DNA of 64,000 nucleotides, from NCBI GenBank assembly GCA_963580285.1, contig OY757013.1, positions 130,321,027 to 130,385,026 on the forward strand. Reading direction: 5' to 3'. This document shows, in pieces, positions 43,846-54,450 of this stretch. The stretch comes from Lucinisca nassula. Its lineage: Eukaryota; Mollusca; Bivalvia; Lucinida; Lucinidae. The notes under the pieces are model-generated. The model did no database searches, was not told where the DNA came from, and saw only the letters and a program-made list of their open reading frames with translations. Both the position numbers and the translations under genes were made by a program. The number at the start of each line of letters is the position of its first letter. Position 1 is the stretch's first letter.

Positions 43846-45015
43846 GGGCCCATCGGAGTCTAATTGTTGGGTTTCGTCTGTGTGTGTGTGTTCTCGGAGA
43901 TGTTGCATTGTTGAGTTAGGAAGCCTTGATGCGGCCTGAACGAATTATTTGTCTAAATCGAGACGGAAGTAAGGGCGAGGATTGCGGCCGCCTTTAATCG
44001 AGTTAAGATCCCCAGTGATTTTTTTTCACTGAACGTTCCAAGGCGATTCTTCTGTCGCGGTTTATTTTTATGGTTTGTCTTTGAGTGTGTGTATCGCTTA
44101 TGTCTTTTTGTTTTGGATATCCAATTGGCCATTTTATGGGAAAGTAACTGTCCTTTTGGATTTCCGCTGTTGATGTCTCAATTAGGGTCTAGTTATTTCA
44201 TGTTTGCGTTTCCGATTCGCTATCCAAAAGAAAAAAATATAAGAGGTACACACACTCAAAGATGTACCATGACAAAATAAACCGCGACAGAAGAACCGCC
44301 TTGGAATGGTCAGTGAAAACATTTCCTTGGGCAGCTTAAATCGATTTTACGCGGCCGCAATCCTCGCCCTTACTTCAATCGCGATTTAGACAAGTAATTT
44401 GTTCAGTCAGCATTAACTCATCAGTGCAAAATCTCCGCTAACACAAAAATCAAACAGCCAAATAGATGAAACAACGGTGAGTAAGAAACCGTTGAATGGC
44501 TGAAGGAAAAGGAAATCAGCAGTTAGACTCCGACTGGCCCAACCAGAAACAGAGCATTCAGGTACCCACCGATGTTACATAAGTAGGCCTTTACGCTGAA
44601 ACCGTCCAAACAAAAAGATATAAACGATACACACACTCAAAGACAAACCATACGAAACAAAAGTGGTGACAGAAGAATCCCCTTGCAACGGTCAGTGAAA
44701 AAGAATTTCACTGGGGAGGGGGTTAAGTCAATTTTACCAAGCCGCATTCTTCGCCCTTACTTACGTCGCGATTGAGACAAATATTTGTTCATCCGCATGA
44801 AGGTCTCCTAACTCACCAGGGCAACATCTCCGAGAATACAATAATCAAACAACCACAGAGATGAAACAACGGTGAGGACTCGACAGCAAGAAACCACTGA
44901 AATGTTGGAGAAACCAATATCAACAGATAGATTCCGATTGACCCGACCAGAGACAGAGCATCAGGCACCAGCCAACAATACATAAGATAAAATTCTTAAT
45001 CTCGGCGAGCCTTTA
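43846..45015. repeat. Three copies of the ~450-bp dispersed repeat, one direct and two inverted
   Basis: 43846-44245 is in the orientation of 3656-4135. 44270-44575 and 44590-45015 are inverted relative to it. Shared landmarks: aatcctcgcccttact, cagaagaa(t/c)c, tccgattgacccgacc or its inverse. The arrangement could form a large stem. Confidence 0.75.
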
Positions 45016-45669
45016 CGCGGAAACCGTAAAAAAAATTCAGAGGCCTGACCACCGGCGTGCAATTAAAGAGGGAAGCAAAGTTATATGGCGACGGAGTTAA
45101 CTACCATGCATGCATCACTCGTATAACAAATTATACCCATTTAATTTATCGAAGAATGATTTTACGAAATTGGGTACTGATATCTTTGCAAGTATATATT
45201 TTTTTTCTGAATTTGTAGCCCTGTAAACCCTGTAAACACCAGTTTTACTATAATTGAACAGCGCATGACAAAAGCTACAAAAAGTTTTGGGCGACCAGCG
45301 AAGACTCAGATCAGCCTGCACATTCGCGCGGTCTAATAAGAGTCTTCGCTGATGGCATGTACCTTTTATAAGCTAATATCTATACAAAGAGTCATAAGCA
45401 AAATGTCTTATCATATTGAATGGGTGCGCCGATCGATTTGAGTCTCTGCTGGTCGGACCGGTCTTATTGTAGGTTTTGCCATGCGCCGGCTCATATAAAA
45501 GTGAGGTTTAAGGGAACAAAATTGTACAGGTATGTTTTCGCTGTGAATTATGGGAAGAATTCTTTTGAACTCAATTGCGAGTTCGAGTTAGTCATGGTAA
45601 ATGAGCCAATCATATTCGATTTATCGAAGTGTCATCTAAAAACAAAATTTAAATGTCATGTAATCTTAC

Positions 45670-45773
45670 ATATCAGCGAAGACACCGATGCATATTGCCC
45701 CGATCAGTACACCAGCCATCAGTATCATATTAGCATTGGCACGTGCAAATTCATTACCACAAATGAGATCCTC
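45670..45773 (-). CDS. SLC22: SLC22 transporter exon 2 (end of extracellular loop, TM2)
   Basis: 104-nt internal exon. It follows a polypyrimidine tract and acceptor (ttttattttttccag) and ends at donor GTAAGA. It begins in phase 0 and reads EDLICGNEFARAN, then a hydrophobic helix MILMAGVLIGAICIGVFAD. Its last two bases (AT) join the first base of the next exon to give Ile in ADIFGRK. The EDLIC start matches the usual E-(W/F)-DLVC at the end of the SLC22 extracellular loop. From memory, 104 nt is also the common length of exon 2 in vertebrate SLC22 genes. The family motif is usually DRFGR(K/R); here the Arg is Ile. Confidence 0.9.
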
Positions 45774-48300
45774 CTGGAAAAATAAAACAACACAAATCAT
45801 GAAAGCAAAACTAAAGATACTGTTTATGTTTGTTTGTTTTAGAGAACTCACTAAAATCTCAAACAAAAGACTCTCTTGGAAAACTAAAATGGAATACCCC
45901 ACAATAATCTGAAAAGTAATGCTATACATCAGGCGTGAAAAACATGTGTGAGCCAAAAATACCGTTCATGCTTCTTTTACAGATTAAAACTTCATTAAGT
46001 TGCTGCTGACATGGATTCGTTGCACCCATCATAACCTACCGCCTCTATGAGACACGGTTCCAGATCAAGAATCTGTGAAAATGAAAATGATATGCATCCG
46101 TGTATATCTGATGTTCCCTTTAAATGCGTCCTCATCACACGGATTTGCTGATTTGATATCAATACAGTCTCAGCTTTACACCAGGTCCATCTCCAATCTG
46201 CTTCGTTTGCAATATCGGTTTGTCGGGGAAAAATGCTGTTGACCATCACAAGGTGTCCATCCTGTGCAATTGCAATACATAGATGAACTAAGAGGGCTCG
46301 CAAAATACTGTTCAAAAATGGGATGGAGACATCTACAATAACATCAGGTATGATGTGCGTACTTATTAGAATCGCCTTATTGGAGCGATTCCAAAGAGTA
46401 CCCACAACATACTTTATCGCCTTATTGATTTCTAATGAGTATGCACAACATACATTGATAGACAAAATATGAAAACAATCCAAATTTTGCGCTGCGAAAT
46501 GGGAAGCAACACCTCCAAAACGACCTTAAGCTTGTTGACGGGGACGTAAAACTTCAAACACCAATAAATAAATTTTAGCTAATATGCAACGCTTTATGTG
46601 AATTGTTGACTGCGGCAAATTCTTTATAACGGCAACATGTTAGGGATCAAAAACTGCCTTTATAACGAGGGTCCTCTTTATTTAAGGATAAGAAGCCCGT
46701 GGCGAGGAAACAACTGTGACACATTGCCCACAAAACTTCGTAAATTATTACTTACTACAGAGACAATCCTTACTATCGAGACAATCCTGCCCTTAAGTAC
46801 AGTCCAATTCCGATATTAAGTACGCCTAAAATTTCGACGTGCTTTTAAAAGCTTTTTTTACAGGCATTTGATATTAAGACATGCCTTACTATAGAGACAA
46901 CCCTGTCGTTAAGTACAGTCATATTCCGTTATTAAGTTCGACGTGCTTTTAAAAGTTTTTGAACATGTTTTAAGTTATTCATTCTTTGTGAGTTTTTACA
47001 CCCTGTGTATCCTAACTTACCGCCATTGGGACACAGGTTCTTGGCACGTTGTTTTGCCAAAAATGTCCGAAATATGTGAAATGACCAAAATCAACCAAAA
47101 ATAAGCAATTTTAGAAATTTTCCCAATATATGGGTCTAAGAGCTAGACAAGGTCTATAACTCCCAAATGGGAAAAAATGGGTCATCTTCATACAGCTTGT
47201 ACAGCCAAAGAAGTCCTTCAAACTGCAGCATTTCTGGTGGTTGTATTATGTCTATAGGCTTACAGGTTTGTAATGAAACAAAATATAACATCCCACACCC
47301 TCCCCTTTGTGACATTCGTTGAAAAATATGCCAGATTATCTTTAGTCGGACAACTTTGTGGCAGCACCGATCTATAATAAATTGTGTATTTTCCACGATT
47401 TACCTCATAAAAGCTTTAGAACACCAACTGTAATGGACAGGCTTCAATCAACTACTATCTATCCTTCAACTTACCACCGATGACTTTTCCCTTGAACCAA
47501 CTTAAAACGTAAAAATTCGACTTTTTTAGTAAAATACAGTCGCTGTGTTTACAACCGAATCAGCTGTCAAACTCGCCGTCCAGTAATCACGACGTTGATT
47601 GGTCATTGCCGATTGGTTCCCGGTTCATTGTTGAAGTTCGCCGGAAAACTGGTACGCAGTATACAACAACAACATTTTGATACAACGGTTTGCCGTATTA
47701 CTGAAAACAAAATTTTTGGAGAGCGCAAAACTTCAAATTTATCCAGTCCTTCGTTTCTCCAGACTGGAAAATGCCTGTAATTACTTGGTAAGTAAGCAGG
47801 TGGTGTTATCTTTTTTTTTTCTTTTTTTTTTCTCCTATTTCTGCTACACGCTCACATCTGAGCATTACGAGCAGGATTTATCTTCTCATCTTTATCTAAA
47901 ATCCACACCATTGCAAAAACATGCCGTGAACACCCACGGTCAACCGCATGAATGGATGCATGGAACAGGACGTCTCTAAACCTGAGTGACAACCCGAGGA
48001 TGCTCACCCCGGATGACTGTCGAACTGAGCTATCAGGACGTCTCTAAAGCTGAGTGACAACCCGAGGATGCTCACCCCGGATGACCGTCGAACTGAGCTA
48101 TCATTTATTTGAGCATTCTAGGGCTGTTATGTCATTGTGTCATCTCTTTTGAAGGTCATAAATAATGCAGATATTTGGTTATAAGCATTGGATTCACGCC
48201 CTTTTATCAGAATCAGAATTGTTACTGGTGACACGTCAAATGACATTCATACACCAAGACCTGTGATGTGGGAAGTTAGTCCCTAGCTCTAACCAAAGAG
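45774..48300. other. DNA upstream of exon 2; no exon 1 found
   Basis: Contains a hairpin-core variant at 46361-46450 (cttattagaatcgcctta), a SINE A tail at 46480-46570, and two imperfect copies of attaagta...cgacgtgcttttaaaag at 46790-46960. A 68-bp tandem duplication lies at 47966-48101. A strong donor-like sequence, catcggtg|gtaagttg, lies on the minus strand near 47475. None was tied to the transporter. Confidence 0.45.
47966..48101 (+). repeat. 68-bp tandem duplication
   Basis: Two copies starting caggacgtctctaaa, each containing gtcgaactgagctatca, the inverse of a tRNA A-box region. They are probably duplicated SINE debris. Confidence 0.85.
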
Positions 48301-48304
48301 GTCA

Positions 48305-49850
48305 ATTTAGCTACGCAATAATCAGCACATTCAGCTGTCGAAATAATCGAATCGGGAAGGGGATTCCAATCTCTAATGGTTCTGGGGAAGAACGACTCCT
48401 TTTCTTGAGAGACTCCCATTTTATTTTTCCAAGTATTCCAGTCTTGCTCCCAGTTTCAAAGCAGTAATTGCCAGTAACAAATCTAGCAGCTCTATTCTGA
48501 ACTTTCTCAATTTCATCGTTAAGGACTTCTCCACTGGGGTCCCAGATATAACTACCATATTCCAAGATTGGGCGAACAAGACCTTTATATGCTGCCTCTT
48601 TTACATCCTGAGGGCACTGATGAAGGTTTCGCCTCAGGAAACCAAGCGTTCATGCTTTGGTACACATGTTGCTAATATGAGTATTCCATATCATGTTGTG
48701 TGAGATTGTCACTCCAAGGTATTTAACGAAGTCCACATTCTCGAAGACAGTTCCCTCTAAGTTGTAAGAAGCCTCAACTTTATTAGATCTCTTCCTAGTT
48801 ATCTGCATAATGTTGCATTTAACTGGCTGAAATCTCATGCTCAATTTTCGGGCCCAACATCCTAATCTATCTATGTCAGCCTGAAGTTTCAATGGGTCAT
48901 CTGTTTCTCTACTTTCCCGGCATCAAACACAGTCGTCTGCGAACAGTCTTATTTCTGAGTCAATGTCAGTGGAAATATCATTGATGTACAGGGAGAACAA
49001 AATTGGATCAAGAACAGTCCCTTGCGGAACTCCAGACAAAACTGGAGTCCACACTGAAGATCCACCATTAACAACAATGCGCTGTTATCTGTAGCGAAGA
49101 AAGGAATCTATCCATTTGAGGGTCTTCCCCACCCCCGATTCCGTAACCAATTGACTTAGATTTAAGTAGTTCATGAGAAGGGGTGTCAAAAGCCTTCTCG
49201 ATATCCGGAATAAATATGTCCACCTGTCCCCCTTTGTCCAAGGCTTTTGCCCAGTCATTAATAACTGTGCTCAGCTGAGTTTCACAACTATGCCTTTTCC
49301 TAAATGCATGTTGTCTGTCTGACAAAAGTTTATGTTCGTCCAAGTGGGCCATGATGTCTGAGCAGACTATATGTACGAGCAATTTGCACAGAACACAAGT
49401 CAGAGACACAGGGCGATAAATACGGGCAAGAGCCCTAACTCCTTTTTTGAAGTGTGGACAGATGTTTGCTAAGAGCCATTCTTTGGGGATTTCACCCGTA
49501 TCAAGAGACTGTTGAAACAAGTGTGCAAAAACTGGACCTAGCTCATTTGCTAGTTCCTTCAGGACTCTAGGATGAAGCTCAACATGTCCTCAGGCCTTAC
49601 TTGGGTTTAAGCCTTGAAGCAACTTGATCACTCCTGCAACTTTCACAACAATATTATTCATGGATGGGGTCGATCTTCCTTTATTAAACGCATCATTGAA
49701 TTGACCAACTAGTTCCTCTGCCCTTGAAGATTCTGATTCAGCAACCCCGAACTCTCCTCTTTTATTAAGGGGCGGGATACATTGACTGTCTTTCTTCTGA
49801 CTAGTGATATATCTATAGAAGTCTCTGGGATTTGCCTTTATCGTTATAAC
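48305..49850 (-). pseudogene. Degenerate LINE reverse transcriptase
   Basis: Conceptual order on the minus strand: NPRDFYRYITSQKK, PHFKKGVRALARIYRPVSLT (finger region), HAFRKRHSCETQLS, SGVPQGTVLDPILF (motif B), IRLFADDC (motif C), KYLGVTISHNMIWNTHIS, and ILEYGSYIWDPSGE. Stops and frameshifts lie between blocks, for example just after FADDCV. The motif A region reads DIEKAFDTPSHE. This is the CR1/Jockey-like RT type, 5' truncated and without an endonuclease domain. Confidence 0.85.
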
Positions 49851-49863
49851 AAGGGTGAGTTAG

Positions 49864-50555
49864 GTCCAGTGTTTTGTACACCTGTTTCAACAGTCTCTTG
49901 ATACGGGTGAAATCCCCCAAAATGTCTCCTAGCGAACATTTGCCCACGCTTCCAAAAAGGAGATAGAGCCCTTGCCTGTAATTATCGGCCTGTGTCTCTG
50001 ACGTGTGACGGATGGAGCGTGATAGGTCAGTGGTTAGTGCACTTGCCTCTGATGCTAGAGGTCCCGGGTTCGATCCCCGGTAGCGGCAATAAAATTTCGG
50101 TGTCTGAACACGCTCCATTGACATCATTTGCTTTGATGAATGTCATAAAGTGCACCGTCCTTCGCATCGGGACGTAAACTGGAGGCCCCCTGTCCAGGTT
50201 AAAGATCCCTACCGTAATTACACGATTACTGTGTAGGCTTTCACCCTGCAAACCTGGAGTGTATGTAATGTACACCTGCGGTAATTGCCAAATGTGACCG
50301 ACGCAATATCAGTAGGAAGAAAGAAAGAAAACGTGCTCTGTGTAAATTGCTCAACATATAGTCTGCTCAAACATCATGAGCTACTTGGATGAACATAAAC
50401 TTTTGTCTGGCAGACAACATGCATTTAGGAAAAGGCATAGTTGTTGTGAAAATCAGTTGAGCAGAGTTATCAATGACTGGGCAAACATCTTGGACAAAGG
50501 GGACAGGTACGACAAATTTATTCTGGACTTCGAGAAAGCTTCGACACCCCACCAC
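49864..50555 (+). pseudogene. LINE reverse-transcriptase fragment split by a SINE
   Basis: The plus strand reads LLANICP...RALACNYRPVSLT, is interrupted at 50006-50330, and resumes with SYLDEHKLLSGRQHAFRKR and a DFEKA motif-A remnant. It belongs to the same family as the opposite-strand remnant at 48305-49850, arranged head to head with it. Confidence 0.8.
50006..50330 (+). mobile_element. tRNA-derived SINE ('S4') with target duplication
   Basis: Head with A-box ggtcagtggttagtgc and B-box gggttcgatccccgg, a 230-bp body, and a gaaagaaagaaa tail. The 5-bp direct repeat acgtg at 50001-50005 and 50331-50335 flanks it. Removing it rejoins the reverse-transcriptase reading PVSLT...CKLL. Confidence 0.85.
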
Positions 50556-50561
50556 ATGAAC

Positions 50562-50653
<92 letters not shown>
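50562..50653. repeat. (TA)n microsatellite
   Basis: About 45 TA dinucleotides at the truncated end of the LINE fragment. Confidence 0.97.
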
Positions 50654-50656
<3 letters not shown>

Positions 50657-50689
50657 TTCTTAGACATTGTGTATGGGTCATTTAGTCTG

Positions 50690-52560
50690 ATATACACCCG
50701 CACTGTGGGCATCCGGGACGGTTTATGGGACATTTGTATATGTCCCACAAACCATGTCCAAAAAATGCCTGGAAACCAGTCGTAAATCATGAGAAAATAC
50801 TTATTTGAGAAAATGTCCCATAGTGTGGAACAGCCCAATATCCCACAGTGTCGTTGCTATTTTTAGAATAACCAACTTGACACCGTTAATTTTTTCTCTT
50901 CTGCTTGTTCTACAAATGACCCACAAAGCGTTAGGTTTCTACATGGATGATGCATTATGGGCAAGTAAAAAACGAAGATGGGTGAAAATGGGTGGTGGGC
51001 ACTGGTGGAGGGAAGACGTAGTTTTTAGAGCTCTGTAAAAATGTTTTAAAATATTTAAAAAAAAAAAAAACTTTTAGAACTAGCTGGTGATGGAAGTTTA
51101 AAGTAGTTGTAATTATGTTCTGCTGTAAATAATTGGTGAAGGTGGTAAGACTACTGTGAAATTTGCAGTGACGGAGAAAAGAAAATTACTACGCAGCAAC
51201 GCGAGTTGAGCGCGTGACTTGCACGCCATCTTGAAATTGTATAGACGGGTCCAATGTTTTGACATGTGACCTTGTTTACTTGTCACTGCGCATGCGCAAA
51301 ACTACTTTTCCTTTTGATAATGATCTTTCGTGGTTGGCAAAAAGCCGCTGTTTCCATATAAACACATTGTAAATAGGTTTAATATTATGGACATATTTTA
51401 GTAGACTGTTACAGAAAATCGATCGAATTACACTTTAAATGAGTAGATAAATATATTCTAGACTTCATTCCTGCATCTTCCGCATTTTTAGTCATTCGTT
51501 TTGCGCATTTTTATAACAAATAATTAAGACCATCCCGCCTCGTTACCTGCCTAAGTTTAACAGGTAATTATCATCAAAACATCCTCAAATATTCTAGAAA
51601 CCAATAATTACCAGCTAAGACATGTCTATTTTAAAAGTTTAAAGGTCAATTTTGTCGTTTCGATTCCAAACAAAATACAATTTTACAGAAAATAACATCA
51701 CATTTACAATGGCGACAAACGGCCAAAGACATTTTTTGCCCACCACCGGTAAGTCCCGGAAAATAGTATTATTGAGTGATGACGTAGTGTTTGGATGTGT
51801 CTATACATCTTAGAACTGTATACAAGGGAGTTTATCAATAAGATATATGTAAGGAGAGTGATTGCCTTAAAGCGGGCTGCAGAACCTCCATGAAGTGGAT
51901 ACAGAGACAGCACAGTGAAGTTTTAACATTGTACATAAGTTACCAGCACATAACTGTACATATCACCAGCTTATGAACTTTTATTAATCCTTTTACTAAA
52001 CTTTTTATTAGAACGCCAGCCAAATTTTTAACGTCATAGACGTGTGCCTCGAAGAAATAAGCGGGGGAGCTATAAGATACAACAACAACAACAACAATGG
52101 CGGAACTTACGGCCGAACTTACCCGCAGGGGAAACGCAGTAAGTTTCTTTTTTATTGAAAAGCACAACAACAAAATTACAACCTCATAGACATAGAAAAT
52201 GCATTTGCAGAGTGTTTTTTTATGCCTGTGTGATATGAACAGCCGTGTCACGTTTTTGTTTTCAATCTTACTCTGTACATTGAGTGCGGCGAACAGGTCT
52301 GAGAGTGAGAAAGTACTGGATTTGCAGACAGTCTTTAACCAAGTGTCATACTGCAATAGATTACTCGTAGGTGTACATTACATACACTCCATATTTTGCG
52401 TGATGAAAGCATACAGTAGGCCTAATAATGAATTTTTATTTCCGACCATTAAAACTGGAAACGGGTCAACTCGGCACCAGGTCCAGTTGACCCAGGCCGA
52501 CTTGACTCGGGTACAATGGCCAAATACTGAGGTAGTGGCCAAATGTAGCCGACTCAGTAG
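50690..52560. other. No confirmed gene; two orphan ATG-plus-donor segments
   Basis: 51709-51748 (+) reads MATNGQRHFLPTT before donor GTAAGT, and 52097-52138 (+) reads MAELTAELTRRGNA before donor GTAAGT. Both have an aca(a)ATGGCG context, but no downstream exon was linked. Confidence 0.3.
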
Positions 52561-53356
52561 ATAGGTAGATGAATCCGGGTCGTTTCGGCCTAAATTTGGA
52601 CCTGGGTCGTTTCGGCGGTAACAAGACGTTTCGCCCCCAAGACGTTTCCCCCCTGGTCGTTTCCCCCCTGGTCGTTTCGCCTCCTTTTTTGGACCCTAGT
52701 CGTTTCGCGCCCTAACCCTAGTCGTTTCGCCCCCCAAACCCTAGTCGTTTCGCCCCCATTTTTTTCCTATTTTTATATATAAAAGATTGATATATGAGAC
52801 CGAGAGAAAGAAAGAGAGATAGAAGAACATGTTCTTATAATGGGAATGATAATTAGGAATTATGATAAGTATTGGCTGTTTTGTTCACTGTCGTTAATCA
52901 CATTGTTTATTTGGTTTGTAATATTAATCACGCAATTAATGCGATTAATGATGAGATGTGAAAACACGCGCTCTGTGCAAAGTTAAATGTCTTTAATTAT
53001 CGCTTAAGCAACTATACCAGTTTTGTTTTAAATTGGTCGGTTGGTTCATTAACAGAGTATGCAAACAAAGATTAATGGCGAGTTGTTAAAAAATTATTTG
53101 TCTTTAATTATCTCATTTTTCAATTTAAATTGGTCGGCTGTTTCTTGAAGAGTGTCGACAAGCAACGGTTGAAAAGGTAAATTTTTCATAATTGGTGTAT
53201 CTTTTATTTAAAGAAAATCTTTCATACGCCGCCGATAGGGATATATAAGCTTCGCCAAAACATCCAAACATCATTCATCTTCGTCAAAACTATCTGGGTA
53301 ATTTTGATTTGACGATTCGCACACATTGTGGGCTCACTTGAATATTGTCGCAAATG

Positions 53357-53456
53357 TCGTCTACGCAACGTCGCATCAACGAGTTGCATAAAATAGACGT
53401 TGTGTGCTCACAACGTCTATTTCATGCAACTCGTTGATGCGACGTTGCGTAGACGA
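53357..53456. repeat. 100-bp near-perfect palindrome
   Basis: Arms tcgtctacgcaacgtcgcat... and ...atgcgacgttgcgtagacga, about 48 bp each with a single mismatch, closed by a tgct loop. Shorter complementary tracts (attgtcg / cgacaat) extend it outward. Confidence 0.9.
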
Positions 53457-53699
53457 TGCATTATCGACAATGCAATGTTGAATATTGCCGCACCTGCAGC
53501 TTCAACGACTGGTCAGCTACATTGACAGACAGTGGATGCGCCACACGATCTTCGTTGTCCCGTTCTGGTGTATCTTCGGAAGTAACATCCGTACAAACAA
53601 CGACGTAGACGGTAAATAAAATTGCATCCAGTCTTTCACAATGTTTTCTTTCATACCATTTCACTCGTAGAACAGGAAAACAAATGTATATAAAAAAAA

Positions 53700-54085
53700 A
53701 ATCCTATATTAAGACCACCTTTGGGACTGTTCAAAAGTGGTCTTTAAGACCACCTTTGAACTGTCAAAATTGGTCTTTAAGACCACTTTTTAACAGTCCA
53801 AAGGTGGTCTCAGACCAGAGGACACTAAATGCAGTAAACACAGGGAAAGAATAACTGCAACCTCCTGTAGACAGTAAAATTCCTATATTAAGACCAACTT
53901 TGGGACTGCTTTCGTGCGAAACACTTTAAGACTTTTAAACAGTCCCAAAGATGGTCTCTGACCAGAGGACACCAAATGCAGAAAACACGGGGAAAGAATA
54001 ACTACAAGCTCCTAAATAAGTTTTATTTAAAGCAGAAATAGACTTAATTTTAGGTGGTCTTAAAAGCAGAATTTTATTGTTTGTA
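53700..54085. mobile_element. Repeated 'aagaccacc' hairpin element
   Basis: Two tandem copies of the left part of the 20451-20995 element (tcctatattaagaccacc at 53702 and a variant at 53880), ending in aattttaggtggtctta. The internal palindromes are agtggtctttaagaccac type. Confidence 0.7.
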
Positions 54086-54148
54086 TCTATAATCCAATGA
54101 ATGCTTAAAAACAAGTTTAACATACTATGTACAGAATGAAATTTAGAC

Positions 54149-54450
54149 ATGTATAATAAATATATCATATATGAGGCTTGTCCGGGAATGCTTCAGCTAT
54201 CCAATTTTTGTGTTACTAATGTATCAGGTTGGCATCATCGTTTGAATAACAGGGCGGGCCACAAAGGACTGTCATTTTATAAGTTGGTGCCTTTGCTGAG
54301 GAAAGAAGCTGAACAAGTGACAGTTGAAGTTCGTCTCGTGGCCAATGGACAGGGCGGGAGAGACACGCATCCAACATACTGCATACTGGATGAAACAATC
54401 AATGAGCTGCGGAACAACTATTCTGCGGGAGAGATTTCAACAGCAAGGCT
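54149..54450 (+). pseudogene. Fragment resembling C-terminus of a FLYWCH/Mutator-like transposase
   Basis: The frame reads TNVSGWHHRLNNRAGHKGLS, FYKLVPLLRKEAEQV, then LDETINELRNNYSAGEIS. A W-H-x-R-L-N...FY-x-LVP-L-x-x-E pattern followed by LW-x-x-Y-x-x-G is what I remember from invertebrate FLYWCH/MULE-type proteins. The frame runs straight into the 3' tail of the LINE, which truncates it. Confidence 0.4.

Larger units (their letters stand above)
1954..45773 (-). other. SLC22: SLC22-family organic ion transporter gene, seven recognised exons
   Basis: Gene span covering the seven exons annotated separately. The protein is a 12-helix plasma-membrane MFS carrier; SLC22 relatives move organic cations, carnitine-like zwitterions or organic anions, and the exact substrate cannot be read here. 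Recognition rests on ordered family hallmarks: FGRK after TM2, ESPRWL after TM6, DRIGRKPL after TM8, AELFPTLVRNSGMG around TM10-11 and [17 protein letters not shown] after TM12. Splice phases fit across all six junctions (2+1, 1+2, 2+1, 2+1, 1+2, 0+0). Introns measure about 3.5, 12.5, 1.9, 12.5, 5.1 and 7.1 kb. Not found: the first coding exon (start codon, TM1 and most of the large extracellular loop), which should lie beyond 45773, and the exon after 1954. One exon carries a frame problem, so the locus may be a pseudogene. Confidence 0.9.

Noticed and set aside
45995..46483. 162-codon minus-strand ORF as transporter exon 1
   Set aside because: It lacks the family's start, TM1 and the YD...T pattern of the extracellular loop, and part of it is repeat (hairpin-core variant).
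50020..50096. Functional tRNA gene
   Set aside because: The tRNA-like portion belongs to a SINE with tail and target duplication.
50367..50838. Ile/Tyr-repeat ORFs
   Set aside because: Translation of the (TA)n microsatellite.
52199..52564. 121-codon plus-strand ORF
   Set aside because: No recognisable domain, and its 3' part is repetitive gggtcaact/ggccgact sequence.
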